Shown: in pieces, positions 1 through 5,745 of the stretch
Position numbering within the stretch: position 1 is the first letter of the stretch
Layout of the letters: each line of letters starts with the position of its first letter
DNA from: JBBSOW01 sp038259365
Lineage (GTDB): Bacteria > Actinomycetota > Actinomycetes > Propionibacteriales > Propionibacteriaceae
Direction of reading: 5' to 3'
DNA length: 6,099 bases
Assembly (NCBI GenBank): GCA_038259365.1
Contig: JBBSOW010000151.1
Location: forward strand, 1 to 6,099
The notes under the pieces: model-generated
Told to the model about the DNA's origin: nothing
Seen by the model: the letters and a program-made list of their open reading frames with translations, nothing else
The model's database searches: none
Made by a program: the position numbers and the translations under genes

Positions 1-504
1 GGCGGACAGCGGCGGACCGGCCAGCGAGGGCAGGACCCAGGCCGTGGAGATCCAGGTCATCACCTTGGGCCGTTCGGATTCGGGATAGGCCAACGCCACC
101 ACCACCGTCAGCGACAGGTTGGCGGTGCCCACCCCGATGCCCTGCACCACCCGGCCGACCAAGAGCTGTTCCATCCCGGTCGCCGTTCCCGCCACGACGA
201 GCCCGGCCAGAAAGATCAGGATGCCCACCACCGCGGGGCGGACCGGTCCTATCCTGTCGGCCACGCGTCCCGCGGCGACGGTGGCAGTCAGCGTCCCCAC
301 CACGAACAACGAGAACGCCCAGGCGTAGACGTTAAGGCCGTCGAGGTCCTTGGCGGCGGCGGGCATCGCCGTCGAGACACCGGTGGCCTCGAAGGCCATG
401 GCGATCACCGTGACGAAGATGCCGATCGTCATCGCCCGGCGTTGCCGCTCGTCGCTCAGCTGCGGCGCGGCGGCGGACTGCTCGGGCGTGGGCGGTGGGG
501 ACAC
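1..504 (-). CDS. MFS transporter, drug:H+ antiporter type (N-terminal part, runs off left edge)
   Basis: This is the first 168 residues of a major facilitator superfamily membrane transporter; the C-terminal part lies beyond base 1. The reading frame is open from GTG at 504-502 to the window edge, and an in-frame TGA four codons upstream makes that GTG the first possible start; Met25 (432-430) is an alternative. After a polar Pro/Ala-rich tail (residues 1-24) come a helix at about 25-48, a second at about 59-78, the motif A loop GRVADRIGPVR (79-89), a third helix at about 90-110, a motif-B-like LVGRVVQGIG (115-124, Arg118) and a motif-C-like segment ending in AGPP (162-165). Motif C is typical of proton-coupled drug exporters. 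The FEATGVSTAMP segment in helix 1 recalls the EmrB/QacA (14-TM) group. The substrate cannot be told. It is divergent from the DUF3039 gene and has no Shine-Dalgarno sequence. Confidence 0.88.
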   Translation of the reverse strand, partial: MSPPPTPEQSAAAPQLSDERQRRAMTIGIFVTVIAMAFEATGVSTAMPAAAKDLDGLNVYAWAFSLFVVGTLTATVAAGRVADRIGPVRPAVVGILIFLAGLVVAGTATGMEQLLVGRVVQGIGVGTANLSLTVVVALAYPESERPKVMTWISTAWVLPSLAGPPLSA

Positions 505-510
505 CGGGCA

Positions 511-516
511 ATCTCA
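511..516 (-). promoter_or_regulatory. Possible -10 box of the MFS gene
   Basis: On the minus strand TGAGAT ends six bases before the GTG at 504, the spacing seen at the stronger boxes of this window. The second position is G rather than the A of TANNNT, and no clear -35 is visible, so this is a weak call made mainly from position. Confidence 0.25.
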
Positions 517-573
517 TCACTTCGGAGGCGCATTAGCCACCAGCAATTCCTCGGCGTTTGCGCTGCCGACGCT

Positions 574-579
574 TAGACT
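574..579 (+). promoter_or_regulatory. -10 box TAGACT, probable leaderless promoter of the DUF3039 gene
   Basis: TAGACT fits the actinobacterial TANNNT -10 consensus and ends seven bases before the GTG start at 587, so transcription would begin at or next to the start codon. The GGGG at 581-584 is too close to the GTG to act as a Shine-Dalgarno sequence. No good -35 is seen, but a 5-bp inverted repeat, TCGGC (551-555) and GCCGA (565-569), spans the -35 region. Confidence 0.55.
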
Positions 580-586
580 TGGGGAT

Positions 587-859
587 GTGACCCAAGAACA
601 GTTCAGCCCCGGCTCCCAGACCATCGTCGACGAGCGCGAAGAGCTCCGCCTGGAGGAACCGGGCGATCACGAGCGCTTCTCGCACTTCGTGCCCAAAGAC
701 AAGCTGATGGAGGCGATGGTCATGGGGACGCCGCTGGTGGCGCTCTGCGGCAAGGTGTGGGTGCCCACCCGCAACCCCGAGCGGTTCCCCGTGTGCCCCG
801 AATGCAAGGAGATCTGGGCCACGATGAACCCCGGCGAGGATCAGGGCGGCGACGAGTAA
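587..859 (+). CDS. DUF3039-family small cysteine protein
   Basis: This is a 90-residue soluble protein matching the actinobacterial DUF3039 family, whose function is unknown. The sequence has an acidic N-terminal third, then GDHERFSHFV (26-35), a helix-like DKLMEAMVMG (38-47) and a compact core ALCGKVWVPTR...PVCPECKEIW (52-77). His28, His33, Cys54, Cys70 and Cys73 are plausible metal ligands; the CPEC knuckle looks like one half of a rubredoxin or zinc-ribbon site, with Cys54 and a histidine as possible partners. This is inference from spacing. The frame is open well upstream, but GTG at 587 is preferred: it gives the usual family length and sits seven bases after a TAGACT box. The DNA ligase gene follows 16 bases downstream on the same strand, so the two are probably co-transcribed. 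Confidence 0.85.
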   Translation: MTQEQFSPGSQTIVDEREELRLEEPGDHERFSHFVPKDKLMEAMVMGTPLVALCGKVWVPTRNPERFPVCPECKEIWATMNPGEDQGGDE

Positions 860-875
860 CGCCGCTTCCCCGGCC

Positions 876-1850
876 ATGAAGCCTTCGACCTTCCCGGTCC
901 CCCTCGCCCCGATGACCGCCGCCCCGGCGCTGAGCACCGACTTCCCCGACGAGGACGCCTGGGGTTTCGAGATGAAGTGGGACGGGGTGCGCATCCTTGC
1001 CCACCTCGACGACGGCACCGCCAGGCTGTTCGGCCGGAGCGGGCGCGAGGAGACAGAGCGCTACCCCGAGATCGTCGCCGGGCTGGTCGAACTCGGTTAC
1101 GACGGCGCGGTCCTCGACGGCGAGGCGGTGGCGACCGACGCCGCCGGACGGCCCAGCTTCCCCGCCCTGCAGCGGCGGATCAACCTCACCGGAGCTTCGG
1201 ACATCCGGCGGGCCGTCAACCAGGTTCCGGTGCAACTCATGGTGTTCGATCTGCTGCGTTGGGATCACCAATCGCTACTCGAACTGCCGTACGCGACCCG
1301 CCGCGAGCTGCTCACCGAGCTGATCGGTTCGACGGGCCGGGTGCAGGTGCCGCCGAGCTTCGAGGGCGACCTCGGCGCGGCGATCGAGACCAGCGGGACC
1401 CTGCAGCTCGAAGGGGTGCTGGCCAAGCGGCTGGATTCGCCCTACCGGCCCGGAGCTCGGGACCGCAGCTGGCTCAAGGTCAAGCATCAGCGCCACCAGG
1501 AGGTCGTCGTGGTCGGCTGGAAGGACAGCCGCACCGGGGCCGACCGGCTGGGCTCGCTGTTGATGGCGGTTCCCGACGAGGAGGGCGCCCTGCAGTTTGC
1601 CGGCTGCGTGGGTAGCGGGTTCAGCGCCGCCGCCCTCGTCGAGGCGGAGAAGCGGCTGGCCGGCATAACCGCCGACCAGGCGGACCTGAGTGGGCTCGGT
1701 GAGGAAGATCTGCGCGGCGTGCACTGGATCATCCCCGACCTGGTCGGCGAGGTCGCCTATGGCGAGCGGTTGAGCAGCGGCCGGCTGCGCCATCCGGTGT
1801 GGCGGGGCTGGCGGCCCGACAAGCGCCCCGATGAGGTGCGTTGGGAATAG
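876..1850 (+). CDS. Stand-alone ATP-dependent DNA ligase, LigD ligase-domain type
   Basis: This 324-residue enzyme should seal DNA nicks using ATP through a lysine-AMP intermediate. The nucleotidyltransferase motifs are intact: motif I EMKWDGVR with the adenylated Lys34, motif III LDGEAVA (80-86), motif IIIa VFDLL (123-127), motif IV EGVLAK (179-184) and motif V WLKVK (199-203). An OB-fold domain follows, ending in WRGWRPDK (309-316), where RPDK corresponds to motif VI. The overall pattern (PM near the start, GSLLMAVP, LQFAGCVGSGFS, LVGEVAYGE, RLRHPVWRG) matches the ligase domain of mycobacterial LigD rather than LigB or LigC. The polymerase and phosphoesterase domains of full LigD are absent and no Ku gene is in view, so a role in end joining is unproven. 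The ATG at 876 is kept because the second Met (residue 13) belongs to the conserved PM motif. No Shine-Dalgarno sequence is visible. The stop is seven bases from the convergent SpoIIM stop. Confidence 0.92.
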   Translation: MKPSTFPVPLAPMTAAPALSTDFPDEDAWGFEMKWDGVRILAHLDDGTARLFGRSGREETERYPEIVAGLVELGYDGAVLDGEAVATDAAGRPSFPALQRRINLTGASDIRRAVNQVPVQLMVFDLLRWDHQSLLELPYATRRELLTELIGSTGRVQVPPSFEGDLGAAIETSGTLQLEGVLAKRLDSPYRPGARDRSWLKVKHQRHQEVVVVGWKDSRTGADRLGSLLMAVPDEEGALQFAGCVGSGFSAAALVEAEKRLAGITADQADLSGLGEEDLRGVHWIIPDLVGEVAYGERLSSGRLRHPVWRGWRPDKRPDEVRWE

Positions 1851-1857
1851 CGAGCCC

Positions 1858-2859
1858 CTACATCGCCGCCTCGGTGGGCACCTCCGCGGATTGGGCCTTG
1901 GGGTCGATGTCTCCGGTGTAGCCGGCCCGGATCGCGCGCCGGCCGAGCACGCCGACGTAGACACCGAAGCCGATCCACACGAGGGCGCCGATGATGACCC
2001 GCAGGATCGGATGCAGCGGCGAGCCGGTGAGAAAGCCCTCGAGGGCGCCCGAGACGGCCAGCACCAACACCAACCCGAGCGCCACCGCGGCACCGGTCCG
2101 GCCCTCGGTCGCCAGCGCCCGGGTGCGGGTGCGCGGGCCGGGCGAGATCCACGCCCACGCCACGTTCAGCCCGGCCGCGCCGGCGATGAAGACGGCGGTG
2201 AGCTCCAGCAGCCCGTGGGGCGCGATGAGCAGGAAGAACACGTCGAGCTTGTCGTACAACGCCATGAAGCCGGCCGTGGCGCCGAGATTGAACGCGTTCT
2301 GGTAGAGCACCACGACCAGGGGGAGGACGAGCACGCCGAGGCTGATGGCGATGGCCGAGACCCGGGCGTTGTTCACCCACACCAGGAAGGCGAAATCGCC
2401 CGAGGGATTCTCGGTGTAATAGTCGGCGAAGTCGTGGTTAACGAGTTGTTCCTGCTGAGCGGCGGGCAGCAGCGAGTCGGCCAGGCCGGGCACGTCGAGG
2501 ACCCGGTAGGCCACCAGGGTGGCGACGGCGATCGTCGCCGCCGCGACGCCCACGGCGAGCCAGCGCAGCCGGTAGACCGCCGCCGGGAACACGGCGCCGA
2601 AGAAGATTCCCAGCGCGTTGAGGACCGCGACGTTCCCGCCGTTGATGGCCGCTCGGGCGTTGGCGAGCACGGTGGTGAGCCGGGCCTCCAGTACGGGATC
2701 GTAGGCGGAGGCCCGCACGAGCGAGAGCTGGGTGCCGACCCGCTGGTACAGCTCCACCAGCTCGTCGGCCTCGACCCCGGTGAGGCGGCGCTTGGCCGCC
2801 AGTTCCGCCAGCCGGTCCCATTGCCCGCTGTGCGCCAAGATGTAGGAGTCGATGTCCAC
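1858..2859 (-). CDS. SpoIIM-family integral membrane protein
   Basis: This 333-residue protein belongs to the stage II sporulation protein M family. In Bacillus SpoIIM works with SpoIID and SpoIIP in peptidoglycan remodelling during engulfment; in non-sporulating actinobacteria the role is unknown. A cytoplasmic-looking helical N-terminal part (1-95) with many charges precedes a hydrophobic stretch at about 99-121, an intervening polar segment (about 125-155), helices at about 168-186, 207-213 and 217-235, and two more at about 258-275 and 285-305. Conserved family features are the NNARVS segment (163-168) and PHGLLE (214-219) with its His and Glu. The length is close to Rv3694c of M. tuberculosis, which is also divergent from an RDD gene (recalled knowledge). 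The start is GTG at 2859, directly after a TAGGCT box and without a Shine-Dalgarno sequence. The C-terminal tail (about 310-333) is polar. Confidence 0.9.
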   Translation of the reverse strand: MDIDSYILAHSGQWDRLAELAAKRRLTGVEADELVELYQRVGTQLSLVRASAYDPVLEARLTTVLANARAAINGGNVAVLNALGIFFGAVFPAAVYRLRWLAVGVAAATIAVATLVAYRVLDVPGLADSLLPAAQQEQLVNHDFADYYTENPSGDFAFLVWVNNARVSAIAISLGVLVLPLVVVLYQNAFNLGATAGFMALYDKLDVFFLLIAPHGLLELTAVFIAGAAGLNVAWAWISPGPRTRTRALATEGRTGAAVALGLVLVLAVSGALEGFLTGSPLHPILRVIIGALVWIGFGVYVGVLGRRAIRAGYTGDIDPKAQSAEVPTEAAM

Positions 2860-2865
2860 CTCGGC

Positions 2866-2871
2866 AGCCTA
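2866..2871 (-). promoter_or_regulatory. -10 box TAGGCT, probable leaderless promoter of spoIIM-like gene
   Basis: On the minus strand TAGGCT fits TANNNT and ends six bases before the GTG at 2859. Transcription would start at the GTG. There is no room for a Shine-Dalgarno sequence, and no convincing -35 hexamer stands 16-18 bases upstream. Confidence 0.5.
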
Positions 2872-2881
2872 GCGTTCCGGT

Positions 2882-2889
2882 CCGCGCGG
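2882..2889 (+). repeat. 8-bp palindrome CCGCGCGG midway between divergent -10 boxes
   Basis: This perfect palindrome lies one base from the exact midpoint between the spoIIM-side TAGGCT and the RDD-side TATCCT boxes. A regulator bound here would touch the spacer of both promoters. A GC-only 8-mer palindrome can occur by chance in DNA this rich in GC, so an operator role is only suggested by position. Confidence 0.3.
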
Positions 2890-2897
2890 TCGCTGTC

Positions 2898-2903
2898 TAT
2901 CCT
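2898..2903 (+). promoter_or_regulatory. -10 box TATCCT upstream of the RDD gene
   Basis: TATCCT fits TANNNT well. Counting seven bases on, as at the other promoters here, puts the start of transcription at A2911, the first base of the mini-ORF ATG and not at the RDD start codon. A weak -35-like TTCCGG lies at 2875-2880 with a 17-base spacer. Confidence 0.5.
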
Positions 2904-2910
2904 GTGAGCC

Positions 2911-2931
2911 ATGAGCATGATCGCCCCGTGA
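2911..2931 (+). CDS. Putative leader mini-ORF MSMIAP, overlapping the RDD start
   Basis: ATG at 2911 opens a six-codon frame encoding MSMIAP and ends in TGA at 2929-2931. The TGA overlaps the GTG at 2928 of the RDD gene as GTGA, the classic arrangement for re-initiation by a terminating ribosome. The ATG sits seven bases after TATCCT, so it would be the very 5' end of a leaderless mRNA. This explains how the downstream GTG could be translated without a Shine-Dalgarno sequence. The peptide has no recognisable sensor codon run. It could be a chance frame; the support is positional only. Confidence 0.4.
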   Translation: MSMIAP

Positions 2932-3830
2932 GTATCGTCACCGCCGAGGCGGTCCGGCTCGACATCCGGCCGGCCCGGCTGCCGACCCGGATGATGGCCA
3001 CGCTGGTCGATCTCGCGCTCGTCGCAGGATTTTTCTACCTATGGTCGAAGGTGGCACCCGCCGTCACCGGATCCCAGGCCCGTTTCGACGCCATCAGCCT
3101 CGTCGCCGGCCTGCTGCCCACGCTGGTCTATCCGATCACCATGGAGACCCTGACCAAGGGCCGGACGGTGGGCGCGTTCGCGCTCGGGTTGCGCGTGGTC
3201 CGCGACGACGGCGGATCGATCACCTTTCGGCACGCGCTGATCCGCTGGCTGATGTACTGGTTCGCCGACTTCTCCATCCTCACCGGCTTCTGCGGCGGCA
3301 TCATCTGCTCGATGATCAATCGCGACGGCAAGCGCCTCGGCGATCTCGTCGCCGGCACGATGGTGGTGCGCAACCGGCCGCCACGAGCGCTGGCCGAGCC
3401 CCCCGAGGTGCCCGAGGCGTTACGCGAGTGGACCTCGCGGCTGGACCTCAGCCGGGTCAACGCCGAGCTGTACGCCTGCGCCCGCAACCTCGTCCAGCGC
3501 ACCGGCAGGATGCGCCCGGGCGCCCGCCTGCAACTGGTGACCGACGTCGTCGCGCAACTGGCCCGCCGCACCTCTCCCCCGCCGACGTTCCCGATCTCGG
3601 ACGAGGAGTTCCTCATCAGCATCGTCGGCGAACGCCGGGCCCGCGCCCGACAGAAGATGAGTGAGGCCCAGGCGGCCGAGCAGCGCCGCAGCTACGACGA
3701 GAGCCTGAGCAGCCTCGCCGGTTCCGCACCCGGCTACGGGCAGCTCGGTTCCGGGGGTTTGGGCAACAGCCAGTTCGGCGCCCACGACTCGGTGCCCACC
3801 GCCGAGCAGTTACCGCAGGGGTGGCGCTAG
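2928..3830 (+). CDS. RDD-family membrane protein with long cytoplasmic tail
   Basis: This is a 300-residue protein of the RDD family, named for one Arg and two Asp residues in its membrane domain; the function is generally unknown, though some members act in Na+/H+ or compatible-solute transport. Visible are RMMATLVDL (Arg21, Asp28) entering helix 1 (about 22-41), a second hydrophobic segment (about 54-72), the TKGRTVGAFALGLRVVR loop (77-93), a third hydrophobic stretch (about 107-129) and RLGDLVAGTMVVR. The second half is soluble: a charged helical region, then a Gly/Ser/Gln-rich end including YGQLGSGGLGNSQFGA and the terminal PQGWR. GTG at 2928 is chosen over GTG at 2904 because MSIVTAEAVRLD resembles the usual family start and 2904 lies upstream of the predicted transcript start. 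It is divergent from the SpoIIM gene, as in Rv3694c/Rv3695, suggesting a shared envelope role (inference). It converges on sahH with a 10-base gap. Confidence 0.88.
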   Translation: MSIVTAEAVRLDIRPARLPTRMMATLVDLALVAGFFYLWSKVAPAVTGSQARFDAISLVAGLLPTLVYPITMETLTKGRTVGAFALGLRVVRDDGGSITFRHALIRWLMYWFADFSILTGFCGGIICSMINRDGKRLGDLVAGTMVVRNRPPRALAEPPEVPEALREWTSRLDLSRVNAELYACARNLVQRTGRMRPGARLQLVTDVVAQLARRTSPPPTFPISDEEFLISIVGERRARARQKMSEAQAAEQRRSYDESLSSLAGSAPGYGQLGSGGLGNSQFGAHDSVPTAEQLPQGWR

Positions 3831-3840
3831 TTCCGCGAGC

Positions 3841-5268
3841 TCAGTAGCGGTACGAGTCGGGCTTGTAGGGGCCTTGGACGTCGACGCCGAGGTAGGCGGC
3901 CTGCTCGGTGGTCAGCTCGGACAGCTGCGCCCCCAGCGCGCCGAGGTGCAGCCGGGCCACCTCCTCGTCGAGGTGCTTGGGCAGGACGTGGACCCCGCTC
4001 GGATACTCCTGGGGCTTGGTGTACAGCTCGATCTGGGCCAGCACCTGGTTGGTGAAGGAGTTGCTCATGACAAAGCTCGGGTGGCCCGTGGCGTTGCCGA
4101 GGTTGAGCAGGCGGCCTTCGCTGAGCACGATGACGACGTGGCCGTCCTCGAAGCGCCACTGATCCACCTGCGGCTTGATGGTGCTCTTGACGGCGTCGCT
4201 ACGACCCTCGAGCCCGGCCATGTCGAGCTCATTGTCGAAGTGGCCGATGTTGCCCACGATGGCCTGGTGCTTCATCCGCGACATCTGCTCGGCGGTGATG
4301 ACGTTGACGCACCCGGTGGCGGTGACGAAGATGTCGGCGATCGGCAGCGCATCTTCCACCGTGGTGACCTGGAATCCGTCCATCGCGGCCTGCAGCGCGC
4401 AGATCGGGTCGATCTCGGCGATGAGCACCCGGGCGCCCTGCCCGCGCAGGGATTCCGCGCTGCCCTTGCCGACGTCGCCGTAGCCGCAGATCAGCGCCAC
4501 CTTGCCGCCGATGAGGACGTCGGTGGCGCGGTTGATGCCGTCGATGAGGGAGTGGCGGACACCGTAGCGGTTGTCGAACTTGGACTTGGTGACCGAGTCG
4601 TTGACGTTGATCGCGGGGAAGAGTAGGGAGCCCTGCTTGTGCATCTCGTAGAGCCGGTGGACGCCGGTGGTGGTCTCCTCGGTGACGCCGATGATGGCGT
4701 TCGCCAAGGCGACCCAATCGGTCTTGCGGGCGGCGAGGTTGGCGCGGATCAGCGCCTTGAGCACCTTGAACTCCTCGGAGTCGGACTCCTCGTCCTCGGG
4801 CCCCTCGCCCGCCTTCACCGCGTCGACGGCCATGTGCAGCAGCATGGTGGCGTCGCCGCCGTCGTCGAGGATCATGTTGGGCTGTTCGCCGTCGGGCCAG
4901 TTGAGGATCTGCTCGGTGCACTCCCAATACTCGGCCAGGCTCTCACCCTTCCAGGCGAACACCGGGACGCCCTGGAGATCCTCGGCGGTGCCGCTGCCGA
5001 CCGCGACCGCCGCGGCGGCGTGGTCTTGGGTGGAGAAGATGTTGCAGCTGGCCCAGCGCACCTGCGCGCCCAGCGCGGTCAGGGTCTCGATGAGCACGGC
5101 CGTCTGCACCGTCATGTGCAGCGAACCGGCGATCCGCGCCCCGGCCAACGGCTGGCTCGCATCGAACCTCTCGCGCATAGCCATCAGCCCGGGCATCTCG
5201 TGCTCGGCGAGGGTGATTTCGGTGCGGCCGAAATCGGCCAGGGCTAGGTCTGCGACACGGTAATCCAC
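3841..5268 (-). CDS. sahH: Adenosylhomocysteinase (S-adenosylhomocysteine hydrolase)
   Basis: This 475-residue NAD-dependent cytosolic enzyme splits S-adenosylhomocysteine into adenosine and homocysteine, relieving product inhibition of methyltransferases and feeding the methionine cycle. The substrate domain shows EHEMPGLM (22-29), SLHMTVQTAVL with His51, CNIFSTQDHAAAA (75-87), ILDDGGDAT (133-141), EETTTG (197-202) and NDSVTKSKFDN (223-233) with Lys228 and Asp232. The NAD domain has GYGDVGKG (262-269) and VGNIGHFDNE. GHPSFVMSNSFTNQ and the C-terminal KPDSYRY (469-475) complete the active site, so the enzyme looks fully functional. An acidic insertion (about 146-190) absent from mammalian enzymes but present in mycobacterial ones follows the DDGGDAT motif. 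The protein lacks the roughly 20 extra N-terminal residues of M. tuberculosis SahH. The start is GTG at 5268 after a TAAGCT box; aroQ lies 54 bases upstream on the same strand. Confidence 0.98.
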   Translation of the reverse strand: MDYRVADLALADFGRTEITLAEHEMPGLMAMRERFDASQPLAGARIAGSLHMTVQTAVLIETLTALGAQVRWASCNIFSTQDHAAAAVAVGSGTAEDLQGVPVFAWKGESLAEYWECTEQILNWPDGEQPNMILDDGGDATMLLHMAVDAVKAGEGPEDEESDSEEFKVLKALIRANLAARKTDWVALANAIIGVTEETTTGVHRLYEMHKQGSLLFPAINVNDSVTKSKFDNRYGVRHSLIDGINRATDVLIGGKVALICGYGDVGKGSAESLRGQGARVLIAEIDPICALQAAMDGFQVTTVEDALPIADIFVTATGCVNVITAEQMSRMKHQAIVGNIGHFDNELDMAGLEGRSDAVKSTIKPQVDQWRFEDGHVVIVLSEGRLLNLGNATGHPSFVMSNSFTNQVLAQIELYTKPQEYPSGVHVLPKHLDEEVARLHLGALGAQLSELTTEQAAYLGVDVQGPYKPDSYRY

Positions 5269-5276
5269 AATGCCCG

Positions 5277-5306
5277 AGCTTAGTCCCGCGCCCGCCCCGC
5301 AGCCAA
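5277..5306 (-). promoter_or_regulatory. sahH promoter: TTGGCT -35, TAAGCT -10
   Basis: On the minus strand TTGGCT (5306-5301, four of six matches to TTGACA) is followed after 18 bases by TAAGCT (5282-5277), which ends eight bases before the GTG at 5268. This is the best complete promoter in the window and implies leaderless or near-leaderless sahH mRNA. The short distance leaves no space for an SAH riboswitch. An inverted repeat brackets the -35. Confidence 0.55.
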
Positions 5307-5317
5307 AGCGGCGCGGG
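5285..5317 (-). repeat. 8-bp inverted repeat between aroQ and sahH
   Basis: CCCGCGCC (5285-5292) and GGCGCGGG (5310-5317) are perfect reverse complements with a 17-base loop. The arms flank the predicted sahH -35, so this could be an operator. As RNA it could fold into a GC-rich hairpin starting five bases after the aroQ stop and act as a terminator, but no T-run follows on the minus strand. Both readings remain open. Confidence 0.45.
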
Positions 5318-5322
5318 TTGGT

Positions 5323-5745
5323 TCAACCGAGCGCGCGCAGGGCGAGCCGGTAGCCCTCGATGCCGAGGCCGACGATGACCCCGGAGGCGTGGGCGGAGAC
5401 GACCGAGTGGTGGCGAAATTCCTCTCGGGCGTGGATGTTGGACAGGTGTACCTCGATCACCGACGCGGTGAGCATGGCGACCGCGTCGGCCACCGCGTAG
5501 GAGTAGTGCGACCACGCCCCGGCGTTCAGGACAATCGGGATCGAGCCGTCCGCGGCGGCGTGCAGCCAACCCAGCAGTTCGGCCTCGTCGTCGGTCTGGC
5601 GGACCTCAACGTGCAGATCCAGGCTCTGCCCGAACTCGACCAGACCCTCGGCCAGCTCGGCGTAGGTCGTGGATCCGTAGATGGTCGGGTCGCGGGTGCC
5701 CAGCCGTCCCAGGTTGGGGCCGTTCAACACCCACACAGTCGTCAT
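5323..5745 (-). CDS. aroQ: 3-dehydroquinate dehydratase, type II
   Basis: This 140-residue enzyme converts 3-dehydroquinate to 3-dehydroshikimate, the third step of the shikimate pathway; type II enzymes form dodecamers of small flavodoxin-like subunits. The signature LNGPNLGRLGTRDPTIYG (7-24) carries Asn11, Arg18 and the catalytic Tyr23 on the mobile lid. LNAGAWSHYS (73-82) contains substrate-binding Asn74 and His80; EVHLSNIHAREEFRHHS (98-114) contains catalytic His100 and Arg111. These align with Tyr24, Asn75, His81, His101 and Arg112 of the M. tuberculosis enzyme, so activity is expected. The length is a few residues short of the usual 143-150, with the loss at the C terminus. No other aro genes are nearby, so a role in quinate use rather than synthesis cannot be excluded. 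The ATG at 5745 follows a TAAGCT box by six bases; sahH is next downstream but appears to have its own promoter. Confidence 0.95.
   Translation of the reverse strand: MTTVWVLNGPNLGRLGTRDPTIYGSTTYAELAEGLVEFGQSLDLHVEVRQTDDEAELLGWLHAAADGSIPIVLNAGAWSHYSYAVADAVAMLTASVIEVHLSNIHAREEFRHHSVVSAHASGVIVGLGIEGYRLALRALG

Noticed and set aside
1275..2093. A 272-codon minus-strand frame spanning the ligase 3' half and the SpoIIM 3' end
   Set aside because: It crosses two well-supported genes, and the peptide has no recognisable features; it is a codon-bias shadow.
1831..2907. A 358-codon plus-strand open frame antisense to the SpoIIM gene, longer than the gene itself
   Set aside because: Its translation is rich in Arg, Gly, His and Glu with no domain or membrane pattern, while the opposite strand encodes a clear SpoIIM protein. 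Long antisense frames are expected in GC-rich genes.
2904..2930. GTG at 2904 as the RDD start
   Set aside because: It abuts the TATCCT box, so it would lie upstream of the likely transcript start, and the added SHEHDRP residues do not look like family N termini.
3826..3849. CGCTA/TAGCG inverted repeat as a bidirectional terminator between RDD and sahH genes
   Set aside because: The stem is only five base pairs with a 14-base loop, no T-run, and both arms are codons at the gene ends.
5269..5322. SAH riboswitch upstream of sahH
   Set aside because: The predicted transcript starts at or next to the GTG and the whole gap is 54 bases; no SAH riboswitch core sequence is seen.
5323..5745. NAGAW in place of the common NPGA motif in AroQ as a sign of lost activity
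   Set aside because: The M. tuberculosis enzyme also has Asn-Ala-Gly here, and all catalytic residues are present.
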